From assembly GCA_022845895.1 (NCBI GenBank), contig AP025573.1, forward strand, positions 840,501 through 904,500: 64,000 bases of DNA. Reading direction: 5' to 3'. A model generated the notes under the pieces. It saw only the letters and a list, made by a program, of their open reading frames with translations. It did no database searches and was not told the DNA's origin. This stretch comes from Lachnospiraceae bacterium (lineage in GTDB: Bacteria; Bacillota; Clostridia; Lachnospirales; Lachnospiraceae). The position numbers were made by a program, and so were the translations under genes. Shown piece after piece: positions 7,846-16,524 of this stretch (position 1 is its first letter; every line of letters starts with the position of its first letter).

Positions 7846-9090
7846 TTAAGCGCTCATTTTCTGAGCGTTTTCTTTCTTGACGATACGGCTTAAGATAAAG
7901 GTTATGATTGCACAGAGCACTGCCGCAACCATAGCGTAAGTCCATGTCATGTTGTAGCCGGCTCTGCCGTAATTGTCCATCCAGCTTCCGACTAATGTAT
8001 ACATGAAGATGTCAGGCGTATAGCCGAGGCAGGATGCGATACCGGATACACGGCCGCTCATGTTAAGAGGGATGCCGGCATCATCGTGCACTGCAAAGTA
8101 CTGGCTTCTAACAGCGTAGATGAAGAACAGTCCGACGAAGAAGTTGGCCACTACCATGACGCAGAGAGAAGCTTTTGACGGCATAACGATAAAGAGGCCG
8201 AATGATAATGCAAGTCCGATACAGCCGCCGATGATTACTTTAAAACGGGATTTGACCTTATCGGCAAGGAATCCTCCGACGATACCGCCGGCTCCCTGGA
8301 TAAGATAACGGATACCGCCGAGCGTCGCAGCCGAAGCAGCGGACAATCCATAGAACTGCTGAGCGAACGTCGTTGCATATGCGATGAGGCCGTACACACT
8401 GTAGGCTGTGAATACGATTGCCACAAGCAGCCACACTCTTGGGATAAGAAGAGCCTTGAACATACCCTTTGTGACTTCCACAAAAGATTCAGGGTTTTCT
8501 TCCTTCTTCGTGTCTTCGATGAAGATAAAGTTGAGGATACCAATTATGATGACTACGATGGAGCATACTTTGATTGCCGCTGACGCTCCGGCAACTTCGT
8601 CTGCAAAGCGGGTAAATGCTGCTGTCATGCCGAATACGAGCAGCGCATTCATGATACCGCGCAGCCCTTCCTGCAATCCGAACAGACGTCCCTGCTCTTC
8701 GTCATTACCGAGCATACGTGTCGCTTTGATGCATGCGGACCAATATGTAATGATAGTAGAGATGCCCATAAGCACGAATATGACGCGGCTGATGGTATAG
8801 CCCGGGAACGTGGAAAACCACAGACCGAGGATACCCGTTGCGATGAACGAAAAGGTAAGCAGCTTCCTTGCCGAGAACTTATCGGCGATGATACCGCCTA
8901 TAAAATAAGAGAATAGTGACATCGTTGCATAACCGGAAGAGAGCAGTCCCATCTGTGCGTTGGAAAGGTTCATGGCATTCTGAATCGGCACATAGAAGGT
9001 CTCACGGATATAGGGTAATTGAAAGATGATTCCGGCACCTGTCGCAAGAAGCAGCAGGGTACCATACTTTTTAATAAAAGCTTTGTTCAT
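7846..9090 (-). CDS. MFS transporter, sugar-phosphate/organic-acid type
   Basis: A 414-residue major facilitator protein with about 12 membrane helices, no signal peptide, and the family loop pattern GGIIADKFSARK between helices 2 and 3. The build (short polar N-terminus, strongly conserved GxLADK loops, NMSGRVSG region) resembles anion or small-organic-acid carriers; the substrate is not readable. The ribosome site is CTGGAGG. The transcript is predicted to start at 9223, giving a 130-nt leader that contains the same RNA motif and terminator found in front of the FAD-oxidase and SDR operons. That ties this carrier to the neighbouring catabolic cluster although it is on the opposite strand. 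Confidence 0.85.
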   Translation of the reverse strand: MNKAFIKKYGTLLLLATGAGIIFQLPYIRETFYVPIQNAMNLSNAQMGLLSSGYATMSLFSYFIGGIIADKFSARKLLTFSFIATGILGLWFSTFPGYTISRVIFVLMGISTIITYWSACIKATRMLGNDEEQGRLFGLQEGLRGIMNALLVFGMTAAFTRFADEVAGASAAIKVCSIVVIIIGILNFIFIEDTKKEENPESFVEVTKGMFKALLIPRVWLLVAIVFTAYSVYGLIAYATTFAQQFYGLSAASAATLGGIRYLIQGAGGIVGGFLADKVKSRFKVIIGGCIGLALSFGLFIVMPSKASLCVMVVANFFVGLFFIYAVRSQYFAVHDDAGIPLNMSGRVSGIASCLGYTPDIFMYTLVGSWMDNYGRAGYNMTWTYAMVAAVLCAIITFILSRIVKKENAQKMSA

Positions 9091-9164
9091 GATTTCGCCT
9101 CCAGATTAACTATAAATGTTGGTGGCACAGGCGCTGCAGTCGCCGTACCTGATATTAATGTAAC

Positions 9165-9206
9165 AAAAAAAAGAGAAAAGTAATGCCAGGGTGGCGTTAC
9201 TTCTCT
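9165..9206 (-). terminator. Leader terminator 1 (upstream of MFS gene)
   Basis: Reading leftward, AGAGAAGTAACGCC pairs with GGCATTACTTTTCTCT (9206 down to 9172) and is followed at once by eight T's. It lies inside the predicted 5' leader of the MFS gene, so it must be read through for the gene to be expressed. Confidence 0.8.
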
Positions 9207-9259
9207 CCTCACTCTTTGTAACTAATTCGAATCATAAAATATTTGTGGAAAAAAGTCAA
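9196..9259 (-). promoter_or_regulatory. MFS promoter with +1 antitermination motif (leader 1)
   Basis: Reading leftward: -35 TTGACT (9254-9259), 17-bp spacer, -10 TATGAT (9231-9236), then 7 nt to AGTTAC at 9223, the predicted transcript start. The motif runs AGTTAC-AAAGAG-N5-AGAGAA-GTAAC (9223 down to 9196). GTTAC and GTAAC can pair to form a small hairpin. The GTAAC end is also the 5' arm of the terminator that follows, so the two folds exclude each other. The same arrangement occurs at 9371-9403 and 19679-19708. Confidence 0.75.
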
Positions 9260-9334
9260 TCACTAAAAGGGCAAAAAAAGAAATATAATCATTGTGCACA
9301 AAAATAGAAAATCAATAATATGAAAAATAACCAA

Positions 9335-9403
9335 TTGACAATCCGGCAAGAATGGTTTTATACTATATGCAGTTACCGAAAGAGATTTTCAGAGAAAAGT
9401 AAC
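9335..9403 (+). promoter_or_regulatory. FAD-oxidase operon promoter with +1 antitermination motif (leader 2)
   Basis: -35 TTGACA (9335-9340), 18-bp spacer, -10 TATACT (9359-9364), then 6 nt to AGTTAC at 9371. The RNA motif is AGTTAC-CGAAAGAG-N6-AGAGAAAA-GTAAC (9371-9403). It begins at the predicted +1, as in leaders 1 and 3. The 3' part of the motif is also the 5' arm of the terminator at 9391-9450. Confidence 0.8.
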
Positions 9404-9450
9404 CAACGTGGCAGGCGTACTGCCCGTGTTGTGTTGCTTTTCTTTTTTTT
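9391..9450 (+). terminator. Leader terminator 2 (upstream of FAD-oxidase operon)
   Basis: The 5' arm AGAAAAGTAACC...GTGGCAG pairs with CTGCC...GTGTTGCTTTTCT across a 5-nt loop, followed by eight T's (9443-9450). It sits about 100 bp before the first gene of a long operon, so it acts as a conditional gate and not as an end. Confidence 0.85.
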
Positions 9451-9548
9451 GTCTTATGAGATATAAAGCTATCTGTTGGGCAGGAGCCTCTCTCTTTTGG
9501 TGAAGTATCAAAGAAAAAACGTGTGATTAATGAAAGGAGTCCAGTGTC

Positions 9549-11006
9549 ATGGCAATTATTTCAAGAGAACAAATCGTAGAGGGGCTAGTCGATATCCTTG
9601 GCAGCGAACAGGTCATAACAGACGAGCAGGTATTGAAGGAGAGCAGTCTCGACAGATACAGAAAGTATGAGCAGGTATGTGAAGTGTATACACAGCCGAT
9701 TCCTGCGGCAGTCGTATATGTAAAAAGTGCCGAAGAGGTATCCGAAGTGCTTACGTTTGCAAATGACAATGAGATAAATGTAGTACCAAGAACAGGACAG
9801 TCAGCCATTGAAGGGGGCCTTGAGACGGCTCTGAAGGACTCGGTAGTCATCGATGGCTCTACGATGAACAAGGTAATCAAGGTAGATGAATACAACATGC
9901 AGGTTACATGCCAGTGTGGTGTTCCGCTCCAGGAGCTGGATGACATGTTGAGAGAAAGAGGATATACGACAGGCCATTCTCCGCAGTCCAAGCCTCTGGC
10001 ACAGATGGGAGGTCTTGTGGCGACGAGAAGTATCGGACAGTTCTCTACGCTGTACGGCGGTATCGAGGATATGATCGTAGGTCTGGAAGCAGTGTTCCCG
10101 AACGGTAAGATCTGCAGAATCAAAAACGTACCAAGGCGCGCGGCCGGGCCGGACATCAGACACATAATCTGCGGGAATGAAGGGGCGCTCTGCTATATCA
10201 CGGAAGTCACGTTAAAGCTGTTCAAATGGCAGCCGGACAATAACCGTTACATCGGTTATATGCTGGATGACGAATATATGAAGCTTGGGTTTGACTGCCT
10301 GCGTGAGGTCATGGTAGAAGGATATAAGCCATCCTTTGCAAGGCTTTATGACGCGGCGGATGCACAGCAGCACTTCAGTGCCTGGCTGCCGGAAGGGAAA
10401 GCTATCCTGATATGGATGGCGGAAGGCCCTGCAAACATCACCCCGGCTATCGAGGCAGGAATCAAAGAGATGATGTCCAGACATCCGGAGCTGGAAGAAG
10501 TTGACCCGAAGCTTATCGAGAAATGGTACGGCGGCCTGAACTGGGGACCGGAACAAATCGCTGAGGAAAAAGAAGAGATCAAGGCCACGCAGAATATCGG
10601 CATCACGACAGAAGTATCTGGAAGCTGGGACAACATATATGACATCTATAAGACGGCCTGCGACAGAATACTGGAAGAAGTTCCGGATATGACACTTATG
10701 GGCGGACATTCCTCTCACAGCTACATCAACGGCACAAACATGTATTTCGTATACTATTACAATATCGTAGACTGTGCGCCGGAAGAAGAGATTAACAAAT
10801 ATCATGACAGGATTAACCAGATCATCTGCGAACAGGTTATCAAATACGGCGGTTCTATCGTCCACCATCACGGACTTGGCAAGGCAAGAGCAAAATACGT
10901 GACACAGGAATACGGCTCTTCCTATTACATGCTCAAGACGCTGAAGCAGGCATTTGACCCGAACGGCATCATGAACATGGGGACGCTGATTCCGCTTAGA
11001 AAATAA
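9549..11006 (+). CDS. FAD-linked oxidase of the alkyl-DHAP synthase-like branch
   Basis: A 485-residue flavoprotein. An N-terminal FAD-binding PCMH domain (about 48-230, with PRTGQSAIEGG as the pyrophosphate-binding loop) is followed by a C-terminal oxidase domain that ends with HHHGLGKARAKY at about 439-450, the motif seen in alkyldihydroxyacetonephosphate synthases and their dehydrogenase relatives. It is followed immediately by EtfB and EtfA genes. It is therefore probably a dehydrogenase of a 2-hydroxyacid-like or glycerol-type substrate that hands electrons to Etf, as lactate dehydrogenase-Etf complexes do; the substrate is inference. It is the first gene of an operon behind leader 2, with a GAAAGGAG ribosome site. 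Confidence 0.85.
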   Translation: MAIISREQIVEGLVDILGSEQVITDEQVLKESSLDRYRKYEQVCEVYTQPIPAAVVYVKSAEEVSEVLTFANDNEINVVPRTGQSAIEGGLETALKDSVVIDGSTMNKVIKVDEYNMQVTCQCGVPLQELDDMLRERGYTTGHSPQSKPLAQMGGLVATRSIGQFSTLYGGIEDMIVGLEAVFPNGKICRIKNVPRRAAGPDIRHIICGNEGALCYITEVTLKLFKWQPDNNRYIGYMLDDEYMKLGFDCLREVMVEGYKPSFARLYDAADAQQHFSAWLPEGKAILIWMAEGPANITPAIEAGIKEMMSRHPELEEVDPKLIEKWYGGLNWGPEQIAEEKEEIKATQNIGITTEVSGSWDNIYDIYKTACDRILEEVPDMTLMGGHSSHSYINGTNMYFVYYYNIVDCAPEEEINKYHDRINQIICEQVIKYGGSIVHHHGLGKARAKYVTQEYGSSYYMLKTLKQAFDPNGIMNMGTLIPLRK

Positions 11007-11009
11007 GCC

Positions 11010-11831
11010 ATGAAGATACTAGGGTGTTTTAAGATAGTTCCGGATCTGGATCTGATAGCGGAAGAAGACTGGATTGCAGATGGCCAGCTTCAGGTAGATA
11101 CCAGCTATGCGAAGCTATTGTGGAATTGTTTTGATGAAGGGGCACTGGAAATGATGTTAAAGCTTTCTGATTTATCAGAAGGCTTTGACGTCGTGTATGA
11201 GTTAAATGCGCTGACCGTGGGCAGACGCCGGCATGAGACCTTTTTAAAGACACTTTATGCGCTCGGGTTCGAGCACGCGGTGCGGGCAGAGGCAGAAGAA
11301 GACGTGGATATCCGTTTCTGCCCGGAGGTTATTGCACATATCGTGGCAGACTATGTTTCAGAAACTGCACCTCAAGACGTTGTGATTATGGGAACACAGA
11401 GTTCGGATGGAGGCAATATGAAGACGCCTCTTCTTTTGGCGGAGACGCTTGGATGGCCGTGTATCACCCAGGTGACTGGGATAGAACCGGTGGATGAAGG
11501 ACATCTGAAGGTTACGAATGAGGAAGACGGACGGGTGGCAGAACAGGTCGTTGCGGTTCCTTGTGTCCTGGCGATGGGCAATGCGCCATCTGCCTATCTC
11601 CGTGTCCCTACATTAAAAGATAAGATGAAGCTTGGAAAGAAGCCGATTGAGCATATACAGCCGGACTGGGAGAAGATTTTGGAACAGGGGACTGATCAGG
11701 CGGTGGAGCTGACACGGCTGGAAGCTGTGGATGACAGCCGGGATACGGTACTTATCGAAGGGGATACTCCCGAGGAGAAGGCAAGAGAATTATATGAGTC
11801 ATATTTGAAAGGAAGGCTTGATAAAATATGA
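11010..11831 (+). CDS. etfB: Electron transfer flavoprotein beta subunit, divergent (module 1)
   Basis: A 273-residue EtfB that should pair with the EtfA encoded next to form the electron carrier for the upstream FAD oxidase. The fold is recognisable from MKILGCFKIVPD and the ADYVSETAPQDVVIMGTQSSDGG strand. The nucleotide-binding loop reads SSDGGNMKTP where the second EtfB of this cluster has the usual TTDGDTAQVS, so AMP or second-FAD binding may differ. It starts 3 nt after the upstream stop with no clear ribosome site, which suggests translational coupling. It overlaps EtfA by 4 nt (ATGA). Confidence 0.85.
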   Translation: MKILGCFKIVPDLDLIAEEDWIADGQLQVDTSYAKLLWNCFDEGALEMMLKLSDLSEGFDVVYELNALTVGRRRHETFLKTLYALGFEHAVRAEAEEDVDIRFCPEVIAHIVADYVSETAPQDVVIMGTQSSDGGNMKTPLLLAETLGWPCITQVTGIEPVDEGHLKVTNEEDGRVAEQVVAVPCVLAMGNAPSAYLRVPTLKDKMKLGKKPIEHIQPDWEKILEQGTDQAVELTRLEAVDDSRDTVLIEGDTPEEKARELYESYLKGRLDKI

Positions 11832-12760
11832 GATATCATTGTATCATAGATGCATACTCCGAGGACGTAATACAACAGCTGGAGGAACTTGGTGCTTTTA
11901 AAGAAGCTTTCCTGTCTGTGGCAGAAGAAGGAGAATCATACGTTATGTGCCGGAACAGGGCGGATGTGGAGAAGCTGGGCAGATGCGTATGTGAGAGCGT
12001 CGTTGCCCTCACGGCGGAAGAATATTCGCCTGAGGCGGTTCTGGCGGTGCTGGAAAAGGAGATTGTCCAGGAAGACTTGTATATATTCGGAAGCGGATTT
12101 GCCGGAACGGAATTGTCCGTACGGCTGGCAGCCCGGGCGAAGGGCAGTTCTGTGGCCGCTGTCCACAGCCTGAAGCTTGCAGAGACGCTGACAGTAAAGA
12201 AGATGGTCTATGCCAATCATATGGAGGGCACATTTTCCATGAAAAAGGGCCCGTACTGCATCTCTCTGGCGAAGGGCCTGGACAGGCAGGAGCCGGAGGA
12301 AGGCATATGCCATGTCAGTAAGGAGATTCCTTGTCCGGCTTCGTCCGGCTTTGTCGTGTCGAGAAAAACTACTGCCAATGAAGCGGGGGGAGGCCTCAGG
12401 GAGGCAAAGGTCGTCATAGCGGCGGGCAGGGGAATTAAGAATAAGGAACGGGCAGATTTTGTGCAGGAGACGGCGGAGGCGCTAGGGGGCGAGCTCGGGG
12501 TTAGCCGGCCGGCTGCGATGAACGCGTGGGCTCCGATGAACAGGCTGATAGGCGTGTCCGGCGCCATGCTGCAGCCGGATATCTGCATCACGGCAGGCGT
12601 CTCCGGTGCAGCAGCCTTTTTTGCAGGGATAGAGAAGAGCAAGTTCATCGTTGCTATCAATACGGACGGACAGGCGCCAGTCATGAAGAAGGCGGACGTG
12701 GCGGTGGTGGATGATTTTGAGCCTGTATTAAAGGCATTGCGGGAACTGGCAGAAAAGTAG
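11828..12760 (+). CDS. etfA: Electron transfer flavoprotein alpha subunit (module 1)
   Basis: A 310-residue EtfA. The N-terminal domain is shortened and variable. The C-terminal FAD-binding domain is well kept: AGRGIKNKE, SRPAAMNAW, the GVSGAAAFFAGIEKSK flavin loop at about 255-270 and IVAINTDGQAPVMKKADVAVVDD. It forms the FAD-carrying half of the dimer with the upstream EtfB and would receive electrons from the FAD oxidase at 9549. Its start overlaps the EtfB stop. Whether this Etf is bifurcating cannot be decided by eye. Confidence 0.85.
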   Translation: MRYHCIIDAYSEDVIQQLEELGAFKEAFLSVAEEGESYVMCRNRADVEKLGRCVCESVVALTAEEYSPEAVLAVLEKEIVQEDLYIFGSGFAGTELSVRLAARAKGSSVAAVHSLKLAETLTVKKMVYANHMEGTFSMKKGPYCISLAKGLDRQEPEEGICHVSKEIPCPASSGFVVSRKTTANEAGGGLREAKVVIAAGRGIKNKERADFVQETAEALGGELGVSRPAAMNAWAPMNRLIGVSGAMLQPDICITAGVSGAAAFFAGIEKSKFIVAINTDGQAPVMKKADVAVVDDFEPVLKALRELAEK

Positions 12761-12777
12761 AGACAGGGGACAGGCAT

Positions 12778-14220
12778 ATGAGACAATTAATATATCCGAT
12801 GAAGGAACAATATGAAGAATTTCTGATAGATGAGTCGAAATTTACCGGTTTTGCTGACAGCATATCTTTTCCGGAGAGCGAAGAGGAGATACAGGAAGTG
12901 CTTCGGGTGCTTAAGAACGAGAATGTCCCTGTCACAATCCAGGGCGGGAAGACCGGCATTACCGGTGCTGCCGTGCCGGAAGGGGGACATGTGATGAACC
13001 TGTCCCACATGGACAAGGTAAAGAGCAGCGTTCTGCTTGAAGATGGGACAGGACGGATAACCGTGGAGCCGGGAATCAACCGGATAGACCTGGATAAAGA
13101 AATCGCCGCGGCTTTCCGCAGGAACCCTCAGTTCTGGCCGCCAGATCCGACGGAGACCTCGGCGACGGTCGGAGGGATTGCGGCGACGGGAGCGCAAGGC
13201 ATCAGCCGGCTGTTGTATGGATCCAGCAGAAAGTATATCGAATCAGTAAGGCTCGTAGACGTTGACGGACATGTCATAACGGCGGGGAGAGAAGAGAAGC
13301 TGACACTTCCTTCCGGGCGTGTGATAGACTGGATTGATGCGGTTCTTGGAAAGGAGGGTATCACAGGAGTTATCAGTGAGCTGACGCTCAAGCTTCTCCC
13401 GAAGCCGGAAAGCGTCTGGGGCATCGCATTCTTTTTTTGCAAGACGGCGGAAGCAGGGAGATTTGTCGATATGCTGAGGCAGGACCTGCCGGAATGTGAG
13501 AATGCTGCAATAGCAGCAGTCGAATATATCGACAGGGAGGCAATAGGACAGATTGAAAAGCACAAAAACGTTATGACGAAAATCAAAGAGCTTCCCGATG
13601 TAGGGGAAGGCATCGAAGGAATGGTATATATAGAGCTCCACGGAGTGGAAGAGGAGATTGAGATGCTGGCAGAGTCTCTGATGGAGTCAGCGATGGTGTG
13701 CGGCAGTAATCCGGATGAGGCTTGGGCCGTATCAGGCGAGGCGGATGTAGAAAGGCTACATGCGTTCCGGCATGGTGCTGCCGAGACTGCAAATCTTTAT
13801 ATAGAAGAAGCTCGCAGGAACGATGCTCGTATTACAAAACTCGGGACCGATATGGCTGTTTCTGACATGCCGTTTTCAGAGGTACTTGCAAATGTGAAGG
13901 AAGATCTGGAAGATGTAGGACTGAGAGGGTGTGTCTTTGGTCATGCGATGGAGAACCACCTTCATGTCAATATCCTGCCGGATGATTATGATGACTATGT
14001 AAAGGGAATCAGCCTTATAAGAAAATGGGTGTCCGAAGTCAGAGAACATCACGGGCAGATAGTTTTGGAGCACGGCATCGGCAAGCTGAAGCGCCGGATA
14101 CTGGACGGGCTGCTTCCTGAGCAGCATGTAAAGCTGTGCGGGGAACTAAAAGCAGAGCTGGATGCCGGAAACGTATGGAACAGAGGCAACATTACAGGAG
14201 GAAAGGCGGACCGCGTATGA
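12778..14220 (+). CDS. GlcD/D-lactate dehydrogenase-type FAD oxidase (module 2)
   Basis: A 480-residue flavoprotein oxidising 2-hydroxyacids such as lactate or glycolate in known relatives. The FAD-binding domain spans about 35-220, with the loop VTIQGGKTGITGAAVP at about 55-70 and PDPTETSATVGGIAATGAQG near 120-140. The C-terminal domain ends with HAMENHLHVNIL and the metal/substrate motif LEHGIGKLKR. It is followed by a second EtfB-EtfA pair, the gene order of Etf-linked lactate dehydrogenase complexes. It differs clearly from the first FAD oxidase, so the operon handles two oxidations. The gap from EtfA1 is 17 bp with an ACAGGGGACAGG-type ribosome site. The end overlaps EtfB2 by 4 nt. Confidence 0.88.
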   Translation: MRQLIYPMKEQYEEFLIDESKFTGFADSISFPESEEEIQEVLRVLKNENVPVTIQGGKTGITGAAVPEGGHVMNLSHMDKVKSSVLLEDGTGRITVEPGINRIDLDKEIAAAFRRNPQFWPPDPTETSATVGGIAATGAQGISRLLYGSSRKYIESVRLVDVDGHVITAGREEKLTLPSGRVIDWIDAVLGKEGITGVISELTLKLLPKPESVWGIAFFFCKTAEAGRFVDMLRQDLPECENAAIAAVEYIDREAIGQIEKHKNVMTKIKELPDVGEGIEGMVYIELHGVEEEIEMLAESLMESAMVCGSNPDEAWAVSGEADVERLHAFRHGAAETANLYIEEARRNDARITKLGTDMAVSDMPFSEVLANVKEDLEDVGLRGCVFGHAMENHLHVNILPDDYDDYVKGISLIRKWVSEVREHHGQIVLEHGIGKLKRRILDGLLPEQHVKLCGELKAELDAGNVWNRGNITGGKADRV

Positions 14221-15014
14221 GGATTGCAGTGTGTATGAAGCAGGTACCTGCGGCTTCAGAGGGGAATATGGATCCGGAGACAGGGGTGCTTATACGGACA
14301 GGCCTTGAGACCGTTGTGAATGTATATGACCTGGCTGCCCTGGAAGCCGCCCTACGGTTGAAAGAGGCGTATGGCGCAGAGGTACACGTATTTACGATGG
14401 GACCGGCAAAAGCAGAAGGAGTACTGCGTGAAGCATTTGCCATGGGAGCAGATGAAGGGTATCTTATCTGTGACAAGGCATTTGCCGGGGCAGATGTGCT
14501 TGCCACGTCATATACCTTAAAGCAGGCCATAGAATGTGCAGGAAATTATGATCTTATCCTGTGCGGCAGACAGACGACAGACGGTGATACGGCGCAGGTG
14601 AGCGGCGCCCTCGCAAAGTGGATGGACATTGCCCATGTCAGCTGGACGGCAGAAATAACAGATATATCAAAAGATACCGTGAAGGTGCGTTATAATATGG
14701 ATAACCGCATGATATGCGCGCAGGTACAGCTTCCTTGCGTCATATCCGTAGAAAAGGACCCATTTATACCAAGGATGCCCTCCCTCAAGCTCAAAATCAG
14801 CGGGAGGAAGAAGGAAATATGCACCTTCTCTTTACAAGACTTAGAAGACGGTGATGAGGAGAATTATGGGCTTAAGGGCTCTGCCACGAGAGTGAGGAAA
14901 ATCTTTCCGCCGCAGCGGACCCAGAGGCAGGAGCTTGTGAGCATGGACAAAGAGAAGGCAGCAGATTATATCTTGCAGATACTCGATGTGGCTGCGCGGG
15001 AGGAACGGATATGA
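14217..15014 (+). CDS. etfB: Electron transfer flavoprotein beta subunit (module 2)
   Basis: A 265-residue canonical EtfB: MRIAVCMKQVPA at the start, DLAALEAALRLKE, and the nucleotide loop GRQTTDGDTAQVS near 120. The longer open frame begins 27 codons upstream inside the GlcD gene, but the family start MRIAVCMKQVP at 14217 overlaps the upstream stop (ATGA) and has an AGGAGG site about 10 nt before, so it is preferred. It partners the EtfA at 15011 and the GlcD-type oxidase at 12778. Confidence 0.9.
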   Translation: MRIAVCMKQVPAASEGNMDPETGVLIRTGLETVVNVYDLAALEAALRLKEAYGAEVHVFTMGPAKAEGVLREAFAMGADEGYLICDKAFAGADVLATSYTLKQAIECAGNYDLILCGRQTTDGDTAQVSGALAKWMDIAHVSWTAEITDISKDTVKVRYNMDNRMICAQVQLPCVISVEKDPFIPRMPSLKLKISGRKKEICTFSLQDLEDGDEENYGLKGSATRVRKIFPPQRTQRQELVSMDKEKAADYILQILDVAAREERI

Positions 15015-16030
15015 GACAGACAGATACGGCGGCATGGTCCGGGATTCTCGTATACATAGAATGCAGGCAGGGAAACGTACATCCGGTAGTACGGGAATTA
15101 CTTGCAGAGGCCTGGCGGCTCGCCGGGAAGCTCGGAGAAGACGTATATGGAGTGGCAGTGGGAAGGGGACTGGAGGCAGTTCCCGGACAGCTTGCAGGCT
15201 GCCCGCTGGCAAAACTCTGGCTGTATGAGACAGAAGATGAATATAACCCGCTCCATTATGAAAAGATTATGGAAGAGTGTATTGAGGAGGTAAGACCTTC
15301 CGTCGTGCTTATCGGCGGGACACAGGAAGGCCGCGCCCTTGCCCCCCGGCTTGCAGTGGCCTTTGAAAGCGGCCTGACGGCAGACTGTACCTCTCTTGAC
15401 ATAGAGGAAGACGGCTGCCTTGTGCAGATTCGGCCTGCCTTTGGCGGGAATGTGATGGCCAGTATCGTGACCCGGCACACGAGGCCGCAGTTTGCGACAG
15501 TAAGGCAGGGAATCATGGAGGCCTCCTGCGGGATGCCTGCCAAAGCGCCGGAGATATTGAGGAAATGTGTGCCTCCTGCGGATGATAGTTTTCGCATATT
15601 GGAGGTAGAAAAGAAAGAGGTTCCAGGCGGTATAACGGATGCGAAACTGCTTGTCGTGGCAGGCAGAGGGGTGAAGAAGAAAGAAGACCTGGAGATGCTT
15701 GAGGAACTGGCAGAGCTGCTTGGAGGCAGGCTTGCCTCAAGCCGCGCACTCGTAGAGAAAGGCTGGATGCCGCCGCAATGTCAGATTGGGCTGTCAGGCA
15801 GCACCGTAAGCCCGGAGTACATGATTACGTGCGGCGTCTCCGGGACCGTGCAGTTTATGGCAGGCATGAGACATACGAAGAATATTGTCGCCGTCAATAC
15901 AGACCCGGATGCCAGGATATTTGAGATTGCCCATTACCCGGTATGCGGTGACCTGTATGAGATAGTGCCGGAGATGATTAAAAGGCTGAAGGCCGGGAAA
16001 GGTGATGAGCTGGTTGAAATTCACATATAA
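15011..16030 (+). CDS. etfA: Electron transfer flavoprotein alpha subunit (module 2)
   Basis: A 339-residue EtfA. The N-terminal domain shows VYIECRQGNVHPVVRELLAEA and IGGTQEGRALAPRLA; the C-terminal FAD domain has AGRGVKKKED, SRALVEKGW, the flavin loop GVSGTVQFMAGMRHTK and VAVNTDPDARIFEIAHYPVCGD, all in the expected order. It is closer to the common Etf type than EtfA1. It overlaps the EtfB2 stop by 4 nt, so the pair is translationally coupled. Confidence 0.9.
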   Translation: MRQTDTAAWSGILVYIECRQGNVHPVVRELLAEAWRLAGKLGEDVYGVAVGRGLEAVPGQLAGCPLAKLWLYETEDEYNPLHYEKIMEECIEEVRPSVVLIGGTQEGRALAPRLAVAFESGLTADCTSLDIEEDGCLVQIRPAFGGNVMASIVTRHTRPQFATVRQGIMEASCGMPAKAPEILRKCVPPADDSFRILEVEKKEVPGGITDAKLLVVAGRGVKKKEDLEMLEELAELLGGRLASSRALVEKGWMPPQCQIGLSGSTVSPEYMITCGVSGTVQFMAGMRHTKNIVAVNTDPDARIFEIAHYPVCGDLYEIVPEMIKRLKAGKGDELVEIHI

Positions 16031-16520
16031 ACTAGAACAAGAAGAAATAGAGGAGGCCCTGCTTGATCTGAACTGGCGCAGAGAAGGAAGGTTCCGGACA
16101 GTCAATCTGTGGACGCTGAGCTTGCTGGGCGTCCTGGTTTTGATAGGATATATAAGAAATCCGGAACTGTTTTATCTGTTCCTGCTGCTGTTGTTCATTA
16201 TACTGACGCTGTTCTATATGGCGTATGGCATGACTTATGGCAGAAAGCGGAGGGCAAAAAAGATGGCTGCCAGGGACGGGGAATACCGTTTGGAGATTAC
16301 AGACTCAGCCATTATATCAGGAGACAAAAGTGAGAAAATAAAGCTGGATGGAAAGAAGCTGCAGTTCCTTTGTTCGGACAACGTCCTCGTTATCCGTGCT
16401 GATAGGGATGTATATACGATACCGAGGCGGATACTGGAAGACGGTGAGCTTGAAGCTTTCAAAAGGATTGCAGGAAGATACAAGTGCAGCTTTATTCGCA
16501 TTGAAGTGAGAAAGGAGTGA
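16005..16520 (+). CDS. YcxB-like small membrane protein
   Basis: A 171-residue protein with two closely spaced membrane helices at about 37-55 and 58-76 and a cytoplasmic C-terminal domain with the YcxB-type pattern (YRLEITDSAII...IKLDGKKLQFLCSDNVLVIRADRDVYTIPRRIL). Function is unknown. It overlaps the end of EtfA2 by 26 bp and lies 4 bp before the BCCT gene, so it belongs to the operon. A GTG codon directly before the ATG at 16005 could also serve as start. Confidence 0.65.
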   Translation: MSWLKFTYKLEQEEIEEALLDLNWRREGRFRTVNLWTLSLLGVLVLIGYIRNPELFYLFLLLLFIILTLFYMAYGMTYGRKRRAKKMAARDGEYRLEITDSAIISGDKSEKIKLDGKKLQFLCSDNVLVIRADRDVYTIPRRILEDGELEAFKRIAGRYKCSFIRIEVRKE

Positions 16521-16524
16521 GAGT

